A DNA stretch of 64,000 nucleotides from Anoplolepis gracilipes (Eukaryota; Arthropoda; Insecta; Hymenoptera; Formicidae), in contig NC_132970.1 in assembly GCF_047496725.1 (NCBI RefSeq), positions 10,959,001-11,023,000 of the forward strand. Reading direction: 5' to 3'. A program made the position numbers and the translations under genes. The notes under the pieces were generated by a model, which saw nothing but the letters and a program-made list of their open reading frames with translations, did not search any database and was not told where the DNA came from. Position 1 is the first letter of the stretch. Each line of letters begins with the position of its first letter. Positions 51,313 to 59,400 of this stretch are shown one piece after another.

Positions 51313-51684
51313 TTGAATCGCACAAAAATCGAACTCCACTTCAGCATTCCCATCTTTGTTTTCGAGAAAGTTTGGTCATCCCGTTTGGCGCAGCAGTTAT
51401 CCCAACTGACTGGGGCAACGGTTGCGATTCCTCACGAACCAATTCCGGAAGAGATCAACCGGTACCGCGTTCGGAAAACTAACTTTGTTCGAAATTCGGA
51501 TAAAAACGTCGTGAGAAAAACGTTCGATTTGAAAATTTCAAACGACATCTTTATCATGGATCAATGCATTTGGCGAGGCGATATTAAGGGCTTTCCGTAT
51601 GAGAACTACGTTGCCTTGGCATCCGGTATTACGGATGGAAGTTACTTAGCTAGCGAAGAGCTATTTGCTATTTACGGGTCGTAA
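51313..51684 (+). CDS. Unrecognised open frame or 3' exon, about 123 codons, followed by AATAAA
   Basis: I do not recognise this product. The frame is open from the in-frame stop at 51295-51297 to TAA at 51682-51684 and has no ATG near its start (51313 is TTG), so it is better read as a 3' exon than a complete gene. A plausible splice acceptor, CCACTTCAG, ends at 51345 and would enter the same frame. The peptide is balanced, with no low complexity. Its C-terminal part contains DQCIWRGDIKGFPYENY and ends LFAIYGS. An AATAAA signal lies at 51719-51724, 35 bases after the stop. Length, composition and the polyadenylation signal make it the best coding candidate here. A decayed captured or viral-origin fragment, or chance, remain alternatives. 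Confidence 0.35.
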   Translation: MNRTKIELHFSIPIFVFEKVWSSRLAQQLSQLTGATVAIPHEPIPEEINRYRVRKTNFVRNSDKNVVRKTFDLKISNDIFIMDQCIWRGDIKGFPYENYVALASGITDGSYLASEELFAIYGS

Positions 51685-51724
51685 CTTCAATATGAGCATC
51701 TATACTCGAGTATAAAGCAAATAA

Positions 51725-52229
51725 ACGCTACACACACTTACACGATATGCCATAATCTTCCGGTATAAGCGTTGGAGAGTGCTCTTTTCGCTGTCAGTAT
51801 TCATCACGTTTCACCGTGGAAAGATATTACATAACGTCGCATCGAGGGGATCGCAATGGCAGATTCGATTTCTAATATCTCGTTAGTGCGTTCCGCAATA
51901 GATCATGTGATATCTACGAATATTTCTGATAAAATGCGCGCACCATTATTATCGTTGATAAAATACCATAAATCTATCCAGCAACTAATAAGCTAAAATT
52001 CAATATTCTCATTCAAATTAGATATTTCAAGCATTTTCTCTCAGTTCTTGACACTATGAAGTAAAGCAAGAATTATTTCAAAAACTTTTCGATTAAAAAT
52101 GTTTGAAAGTTACATGCTTTTGATTAATTTTCGAATCAATTCATGAATATAACAATTATTTTTTAATTAAATATGGCTGAAAATTAAACTTTAAGAAATG
52201 ATATTGGCTCGTCAAAATGACAAGTTAAA
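51725..52229. other. Non-coding interval
   Basis: CpG-richer to about 51950, then AT-rich. Nothing recognised. Confidence 0.5.
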
Positions 52230-52860
52230 ATAAGCAAATCAAATTGCGTAAGAGATTAATAAGATTGAAAATTTCCCGAGGATCTTGTAATCGAGATAAA
52301 ATGTACGATACATTCAAGATATTGCGTTCGTTTTCTCTATATAAGTGGCCAAACATGTCCGTTCAAAATCTTTCCTTCTCGTGTTTGTCGTTGTGCCATC
52401 CAATCGCGTTAAACGCCACCGTGGTGAATACGCGAAGCCGCAACGGTGGCCCGCCCGTGCAAACCGCGAAACTCTCAACTCCAAATGGGATATTAATGTC
52501 CACTGTCAACTTCCACGCTCGAGGGCACCAGCCCGCGGAGAACAACTAACTGTTTACAGGCGATGTACACAGCCGACGAAGGTTCCCACCGGTTGCCGGC
52601 TACTAGACTTTCTCTACACAGACAAAGTCCGCTCTGCGGTCTCACGATCCATCCAAAATTCACGGTTTAGCCCCGGGAGAAGTGTGGAAACTAATATCGC
52701 GAGAGATGCACATCGCCATCAATGTGATGGGAACTACCTAGTTGTAATTCCGGGGAGGAGGGGGGAAGAGGGGGAGGGGGGAGAGGCCACGAGGGTATAT
52801 AAAAGATGTACAATGTTCTGGCTAATTAGCAGATGTACTATAGTTATGTAGTTCGATCGG
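52230..52860. other. CpG- and G-rich block
   Basis: The frame at 52345-52851 is 168 codons, the longest in the window. It begins at GTG, runs through the G-rich tract at 52752-52781 (giving a Gly/Glu-rich stretch) and shows no domain, so it is not called as a gene. Confidence 0.45.
52752..52781 (+). repeat. G-quadruplex-type G-rich tract
   Basis: Four G runs of 4-6 bases (52752-52755, 52760-52765, 52770-52774 and 52776-52781) with loops of 1-4 bases. Confidence 0.85.
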
Positions 52861-53500
52861 TCGTGATATTCTTATTCAAAGAATGCATTTACAATCGCAT
52901 AATACGACTATTAATGATGAAAAAAAATAGCAGTAATTCTTTACTTTATATTCTCTAGACTCTTACAAAAAAAAGTTTGACAAATGTCATTATAATTCTT
53001 AAATAAGAAAGATTATGTGTGCATGTTTGAGATTTTGATAACAGTATAAAGAATGTCATTATGTATCATCTATAATTTTAGTTTAAGTGAAATAATGAAA
53101 TTTTATATTATGCTAAATCAAATGGCTAAAACTAAATTACGTACAGTAAGCTAAAAATATGGTACTCGCGTATAAGATATTACGTAGTAGAAGAAAGCGC
53201 GATATATCTATGTGTGCGATAATAATTTATTCTATCTATTCTCGCCGCCATTTCCCTCGCTCGTGGCTTAAAATAAAAAGAAAGCATCTCTGTGATCGAA
53301 TTTTTAACTTACACAAGACAGGTAAACATTGAAAGTACACGTGTAGCTGCATTCGAAATCACCTTTCATTTTACTCACAGTCTATGTTTCCGAAAATTAT
53401 TTGCGACATATATTTCTTCGTTTTTCATATTTTATTCACAGTATAGTAACACCTGCGCGCATGTCGTCCAATAGTCTAAAATATTTGTCGCAAATTACGT
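52861..53500. other. AT-rich non-coding stretch
   Basis: Nothing recognised. Confidence 0.55.
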
Positions 53501-53513
53501 TTTCCTTATCGCG

Positions 53514-53526
<13 letters not shown>

Positions 53527-53546
<20 letters not shown>
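53527..53546. repeat. (CT)n microsatellite
   Basis: Short CT run. Confidence 0.95.
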
Positions 53547-53886
53547 GCAAAGATTTCGCGTTTATTTCTTCCTCGTCTGTCTCTCGCAAGCGCACTCTCG
53601 GGAAGAGAACGGGTGAAGAAAATACAGGCGGAGAGATGGTGTGAGATACGAATGCCGTACGGTGAGAAAATGCTCAGACAACCCCTCAACCGAACCAAAA
53701 GCGTGTGTTACTTCGCATCGATTTTTCTGTCCGCTCGCCAATAACGCGCGCTCGCAGTCAGGAATCCGCCATCGCGCCACAATCTCTCGGCAAACGATTC
53801 GGCTTTCTCGCGAAAGCACCACTCACCCACCTTCGCTGACCTCCATCGTTTTTCTCCTGTTCTGCACCGTTCTCTTCTCGTTCTTT

Positions 53887-53913
53887 CCCTCCTCCCTCCC
53901 CCTCCCTCCTCCC
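53887..53913 (-). repeat. C-rich tract, minus-strand G-quadruplex motif
   Basis: Five C runs of three to five bases separated by 1-4 bases; the minus strand therefore satisfies the G-quadruplex rule and the plus strand could form an i-motif. Confidence 0.8.
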
Positions 53914-54168
53914 TCTTTTCTCCTTTCGTCAACGTGCGCGGAAATATAATGCGAATGATCGCATAAATCGTTGCCTGTCATGCCGAGTGCATTGTGACCA
54001 AAGTGAAGATGAGACCTTCTTGCAGTTTCCGTAGAATGCTCAAGAAATCCTTGCAGGCTATTGTAAATTGTTACCGCTGGTATCTTCATTAAACACTGTG
54101 GCTTTATTAAGGATATGTGGAAGCAATTTTTTAAGCAAAAACTTGATCAAACATTATTTTTATTCTAA

Positions 54169-54698
54169 CAAGGGAAGTGTCACAACTGTCCGACACCGAT
54201 TTAGTTCTCCTTAAAATATGTTGTTGAACACAAAAATCTAAGAGACACGTATTTTTTTATACGTGCGATAATTCATGTTTAGGGGTATTTTCTTTCAAAG
54301 TTGAATATCGTCGAAACTATAAGAGATAGAAAAAAAATTGTTAAGTGAAAGTTTAACGGTTTGAAGAGTACTTTAAAGTTATGAGAAAACATTTTTTATT
54401 TTTATTATTTTTCGGTTTTTTGAAAAAAAAATAATAAGAATAAAAAATTTTTTCTCATAAATTTAAAGTACTCTTCAAACCGTTAAACTTTTATTTAACA
54501 ATTTTTTTTCTATCTCTTATAGTTTCGACGATATTCAACTTTGAAAGAAAATACCGCTTTTTTTCAAAGGGGTGTTTCACCCCTTAAACTTGATTTATCG
54601 TACGTGTAAAAAAAATACGTGTCTCTTAGATTTTTGTGTTTAACAACATATTTTAAGGAGAACCAAATCGGTGTCGGACAGTTGTGACACTTCCCTTG
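54169..54698. mobile_element. Foldback MITE, 530 bp, TAA target-site duplication
   Basis: The whole element is a near-perfect palindrome. The ends CAAGGGAAGTGTCACAAC and GTTGTGACACTTCCCTTG are exact inverted repeats, and pairing continues for about 245 bp on each side of a short T/A-rich loop near 54405-54432. Both sides carry TAA (54166-54168 and 54699-54701). A three-base TWA duplication is characteristic of the PIF/Harbinger superfamily; that placement is inferred from the target site alone. The right arm contains about 27 extra bases, including a small hairpin GGGGTGTTTCACCCC (near 54569-54583), that the left arm lacks. No coding capacity. Confidence 0.88.
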
Positions 54699-54701
54699 TA
54701 A

Positions 54702-56209
54702 GTTAAGTTTTAATTTTCAAATACACTCAGCATTTCTTTTTGTTTCAATGTAAAATTCTTTTATTAATTTAGTGAAAATTGATGCCAATTCACATGAAAT
54801 AATGTCACAATTCATCATCACGTTTATGAAAATTCCTGGTTTAAGGCGATTTGATATTCCACCGCTGCGATTTATGGTAAATATATCTGCGAAGCGTTTC
54901 GCCTTTACGCAGTCTCAAGTAGCAGGCAAAACAAAAAAAAAATAGAATAAAACTTGGGAGAAAAGCGCGTCAGCTTCGTCGGCTTGTACGAGCTATTCCA
55001 TATTTCTGCCACTGATCCTCTTTTATGTCCGGATTTTCCTCATCTTACTTCACCGATGTACGTGAGAATCTCGTCACTTATTACTGTTATTATGGCGACT
55101 AAACTCACGACACTATTCAGATTTATAATTGCAAAGATTTTGCGACAACAATGTCCAACGTGTATACAATTTTTACCAGCACTAAAACTATATAAATATA
55201 TTTGTGAAATTGGTGTTGGCCGGTATATTTCTTCCTATAAAGTAAATTTATAAGTTAAGTCTCTCGTCGTGTATCACAAAATATATATACGATAAAAAAC
55301 GTATAAGTTCTGTTACAACTTATCGGTCACAAAACTGGAAAAAGAATGCATTATTAAAGATTTAAAAGAAATGATTTAATTTTTTGAGTCAGCTTTAAAT
55401 TACTTTTTGAAATCATTTTGCCGCTGCAAAGATTGTTTTCTTTTTTGCACAGATTAATTTTATATAGATGGAAAACTTTGCTTTTGTTCTTTCTTAACCA
55501 AGAGAAACCGCCCGAGGCAATCTTAATCGATAGTTTCTTCATGGAAAGAAATCTTTATCAAAAATTTGTAGATAACTTGCGAGAAAGTATTGTTTAATGC
55601 ATTATTTTAGTAATGTATTGGATATGTTTATCGATTTATGCGTAATAATGATATTAGCATTTATTTCTCTACCAAATATATTGTGAGCGTAGTCAAATAG
55701 TATATGGTCGATGCCGGAAATAACAAAAGGGCCACAAACTGCAAAACGCGAAACCGAAATCATATTCCGGTTTGGCATTTATCGGAAATTGCTCTTTATA
55801 GCAATGCAACGTAATGTAACGTAATGTCATAACGTGGCTGTAATAATTATTACGGAAATTTGAAGATGTAAAATATTGTTTGACATTCCCTGAATATCAT
55901 GAACGATTTTATATATAAAATATTGCCTATTGCACTCTATCATGTATACATTTGCAACCAATGATTTAGCTTGTTATCAGACCTGCATCGTTACTTAAAC
56001 GAAATTTTCTAATATAATTTTAAATGGGTATTTTTGTTTTGTAAAAAACATTTGCAGAGAAAAATAAGAACCATTTAAGACATTACTTAAGACGTATATA
56101 TTCATGACTTGCTGCCTTTCATTAGTTTGCAATATCTTTCTTTCTCTCACGTGTCCTTAGCTTTTATATATATTTTTTAAAAATATAATCAAAAGTTGCA
56201 TTTCATTTA
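54702..56209. other. AT-rich non-coding stretch between two foldback elements
   Basis: A slightly richer patch lies at 54850-55090 (the 99-codon frame 54954-55253 has no features). No gene is supported. Confidence 0.55.
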
Positions 56210-56282
56210 TATACTACGCACAAAAATATAGAGAACATTTTTTATATGTCAAAAAATGGGCTATTTTCAAACTGTTGCAACT

Positions 56283-56911
56283 CGGTGAAAAATCATCGTC
56301 AAAAAGTTTTTAAAAAAGCATTTTGAAACTTAAAATTTCAACTTTAACACACTATCGATAGTTTTTAAAAATTTTTGTATTATCATTATTCTATGCTTTA
56401 AAAAAAAGACATTGTTCTGTTCCATAAAATTATGTATCTTTTAAACTCTGCAGCTTGATAAGAAAAATTTTCTCGATGAATTCAAGCCAAGTTTCACAAA
56501 GTAAATGTTTTACCTACAAAATCTTTTTTTTAAAACTTTTCTATGATTTTTTTGACCGAATTACATGACTTTGAAACTAAACCTGTATTTTTCAGAAATA
56601 TTGTCGGTATTCGGTGAAAAATTGTCGTAGGAAAATTAAAAAAAAAGCATTTTAAAGCTTAAAGTTTCAGTTTCAACGTGCTATCGATAATTTAAAACTT
56701 TTGATCTTCTTAGTCCTATGCTTTAAAAAAGAAACACTGTTTTTTCCTTAAAATTACATATTTTTGACATTCTGCAGGTCTTTAAAAACAATTTTTCTTG
56801 AAAAATTTAAGGCAAATTTCTTAAACTACAACATTTTTCCTACAAAATGTATTTTTTAAAACTTTCCTATGATTTTTTTGATCGAATTGCATGACTTTAA
56901 ACCAGCCTTAC
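56283..56911. repeat. Tandem ~327-bp duplication in the left arm
   Basis: Unit 1 begins at CGGTGAAAAATCATCG (56283) and unit 2 at CGGTGAAAAATTGTCG (56612). The later marker GAYCGAATTRCATGACTTT occurs at 56554 and 56880. Offsets of 326-329 bp show a head-to-tail duplication with clear divergence between units. Confidence 0.85.
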
Positions 56912-56943
56912 ATTTTATTGATAAAAGCCTCTTTACCGCCGGC

Positions 56944-57000
56944 ACGCGCGTGTGTGTTGTGTGTGTGCGTACGTGCGTACCGGCGCACACGCGCGTTTAA
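56944..57000. repeat. Alternating CG/TG/CA segment, left arm
   Basis: Nearly continuous purine-pyrimidine alternation rich in CGCG and GTGT steps, typical of Z-DNA-prone sequence. A counterpart lies in the right arm at 57334-57392. Confidence 0.8.
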
Positions 57001-57068
57001 TATCGTGTACCTTTTCTCTGATCAATTATTGCTTGTCAATTTTGCGTGTTTATGCATCTTTGAATTTT
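56995..57068 (-). pseudogene. Inverted copy of Tc1-like transposase C-terminus (left arm)
   Basis: Read on the minus strand, this segment gives IQRCINTQN, a stop, then QAIIDQR. It matches the right-arm version (IQRCINMRN, stop, PAIIDQR). It is the only coding-derived part of the left arm, and shows that the palindrome extends into the transposase reading frame. Confidence 0.6.
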
Positions 57069-57085
57069 GAACGCCAAATTTGTAA

Positions 57086-57326
57086 TTGGCAGCGTCGAAA
57101 CGAATGTTACGATCGACGTTGCGTTATGCCAGTGTGGATACATAACGGCGATTCTGGTATGAAGTGTATATCAGTAAGAAGACAAATTCAGCGTTGCGAG
57201 GAACAGCCGCAAAATTTAGATGAGCTGAGATAAACATTCAAACAAATTTGGAACCAAATTTCGCAAAATTTTATTCAGAGATGCATAAACATGCGAAATT
57301 AACCAGCAATAATTGATCAGAGGTAA
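57086..57326 (+). pseudogene. Decayed Tc1-like transposase, C-terminal part
   Basis: The single-copy loop and the start of the right arm read, in one plus-strand frame, to RRQIQRCEEQPQNLDELR. A TAA follows at 57231-57233, and after it TFKQIWNQISQNFIQRCIN, a second stop, and PAIIDQR. Tc1 transposases end with a basic LKRR-type stretch, then PxNLDEL, a WNxIPxxFIQRLI-like helix and a CQAVIxxRG motif, so the order fits. Upstream, VMPVWIHNG may correspond to the VMVWGGI segment, implying an internal deletion that removed most catalytic residues. Two in-frame stops and the deletion make it non-functional. Comparison is from memory of the family, not a search. Confidence 0.6.
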
Positions 57327-57333
57327 TACACGA

Positions 57334-57392
57334 TATTAAACGCGCGTGCGCGCACGCACGCACGTATGCATACACATAGCACACACGCGCGC
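57334..57392. repeat. Alternating CG/CA/TG segment, right arm
   Basis: Counterpart of 56944-57000 in inverted position, but diverged in unit order and length, as expected for unstable simple sequence. Confidence 0.8.
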
Positions 57393-57419
57393 ATGCCGGT
57401 GGTAACATCTTTTATCAAT

Positions 57420-58060
57420 AAAATGTAAGATTGGTTTCAAAGTCATGTAATTCGGTCAAAAAAATCGTAGGAAAGTTTTAAAAAGCATTTTGTAGGAAAA
57501 ATGTTGTAATTTTAAAGAATTTGACTTAAATTTTTCGAGAAAAATTGTTTTTAAAGAACTGCAGAATGTCAATAATATGCAATTTTAAGGAAAAAACAGT
57601 CTCCTTTTTAGAGCATAGAACTAAGAAGTCAAATTAAAAAAAAAATTATCTATAGCACGTTAAAACTGAAATTTTAAGCTTCAAAATGCTTTTTTAAAAA
57701 TTTTCCTACGATGATTTTTCACCGAGTATCGACAATATTTCTGAAAAATACAGGTTTAGTTTCAACGTCGTGTAATTCGGTGAAAAACAATTATAGAAAA
57801 ATTTTAAAAAAAGCATTTTGTAGGTAAAACATTTCTGAAACTTGTCTAGAATTTATCGAGAGAATTTTTCTTATCAAGCTGCAGAGTTTCAAAAATACAT
57901 AATTTTGCAAAACAAAACAATGTGTTCCTTTTTAAAGCATAGAATAATGAAAATATAAAAAATTTTTTAAACTGTCGATAGCGTGTTAAAGTTGAAACTT
58001 CAAACTTCAAAATGCTTTTTTTAAAACCTTTTTACGATGATTTTTTACCGAGTTGCAACA
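57420..58060. repeat. Tandem ~327-bp duplication in the right arm
   Basis: The marker ATGTAATTCGGTCAAAAA occurs at about 57445 and its relative TGTAATTCGGTGAAAAAC at about 57771, offset 326 bp. This mirrors the left-arm duplication in inverted orientation. Confidence 0.8.
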
Positions 58061-58123
58061 ATTTAAAAATAGCCCATTTTTTGACATATAAAAAGTGTTC
58101 CCTATATTTTTGTGCGTAGTGTA

Positions 58124-59400
58124 TAATCTAAAACACCAGCTCTAATTTAGCGTTTGTTTTGAGAGTTAATATAGTTGTTTTTATGCATTAACATAATATG
58201 CAAAGATCTTTATAGGGATATGTAACGATCAGAGAATTGACAAAGTTTTATCTCGACATTGAATCCCTTATTTTTTCACGCTTATGTCAGATGATACGTA
58301 TACATTTATATTTATTCCAGTCTGATCATGGAAAAAAGCTCATAAAAAATCGCAAAATTAATGCATACTATGTACTTTTTAAATAACATAATATACGTAC
58401 TTTGAAACAAGAAAAGTTTGAGAAATATGGAAAAATATAGTAAAGTGACTATAATTCAAAAATGCCTTCTTCTAATGTAACTGCATTAAGAAGTCCATAG
58501 TCCTACTTTATACGGAGTAATAAATAAAGATGACTTTATACATATACAAGAATATTAAAATTAGACGAGCAGGACGTTGAGAGTTTTCTTTTGAGGCTAT
58601 TTGAATGTTAAAGTAGTAACAATGAACTGAGACTACTGTCTTAAGTTTCTTTCTCTATATCTAGACTTCTACAAAATAAAGATGCTGCTACCTAATTCTG
58701 ATTTCAGAGTCTGTTTGTGCAAAGCTAATTTTTCTTAAGAAACGTAGCGAATATTACGCCGTACCTTCAATTGCAAATATAAATTATAGGCTTGCTATGT
58801 CATATTAATAATTTAGCAATATTTTAAATATTTTAATAATTTCGTTCTTTTTTTTTTCTTCTTTCAAAAATCTTAAATCTTTCGATACAAGACACGATAA
58901 GGTATATAAATAAAAGTACCATTTTATGAATTTTAAAAGTAAATCGCGAAAAATTTAACTTTGAAAATAAGAGATCAGCCATCAGCATATGCTCCTTGTC
59001 ATGATTTTCCATAACAAAATGCTTCTCTAGTTCAAACTTTAAAAGGCTTTACGGTTTGCTTTACTCTTCTGCTTGGACGTGGCACATTTGCAAGAGGTCG
59101 ACCCGACTCGAGTGGTTGTGCTGTATATGTATTTTCAAGAATGAACTTTTCACAGAGGCTAGAATTCACTGGCATCCATCCGCTTAGGTGGATATTTATT
59201 CTCCGTCCATCATTTTTGCTACCGTTCTCGTCAATCCCTTAGAGCGTGCCCATCGTCCATATCTTAATCTTCCAATCCTTATTTCTACGGTCTCTTTAAT
59301 CCGTTTCATGCCTCGTCTGCTTCGGTCGCATCTGGTTTTGATATCGAATCTATCATCTGTATATATGTATACCAGTCAACTTTCTATATAAGATTTTTCT
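58124..59400. other. AT-rich non-coding stretch with a less AT-rich end
   Basis: No supportable gene. The 67-codon frame at 59188-59391 has no features. Confidence 0.55.

Larger units (their letters stand above)
53501..54120. other. CpG- and pyrimidine-rich block
   Basis: A CT repeat lies at 53527-53546 and a C-rich tract at 53887-53913. Overlapping frames of 67-102 codons on both strands lack features. Confidence 0.45.
56212..58121. mobile_element. Palindromic Tc1/mariner-like element, 1910 bp
   Basis: The ends TACTACGCACAAAAATATA and TATATTTTTGTGCGTAGTG are inverted repeats, differing at the outermost base, and are flanked by TA (56210-56211 and 58122-58123). Two arms of about 870 bp (56212 to about 57084, and about 57240 to 58121) pair along their length. 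Each arm contains a tandem duplication of a ~327-bp unit and an alternating CG/CA/TG segment. The roughly 155-bp unpaired centre encodes part of a decayed Tc1-like transposase. It cannot move by itself. It is best read as a foldback derivative made by inverted duplication of the 3' part of a Tc1-like transposon; an ancestor with very long terminal repeats is the alternative. Confidence 0.85.

Noticed and set aside
51023..51339. 97- and 120-codon frames on opposite strands
   Set aside because: They cross the 60-bp CT repeat (Ser-Leu / Arg-Glu runs).
52345..52851. 168-codon frame, longest in the window
   Set aside because: It begins at GTG, shows no domain, overlaps another frame and includes Gly/Glu sequence from a G-rich tract; GC-richer DNA lengthens chance frames.
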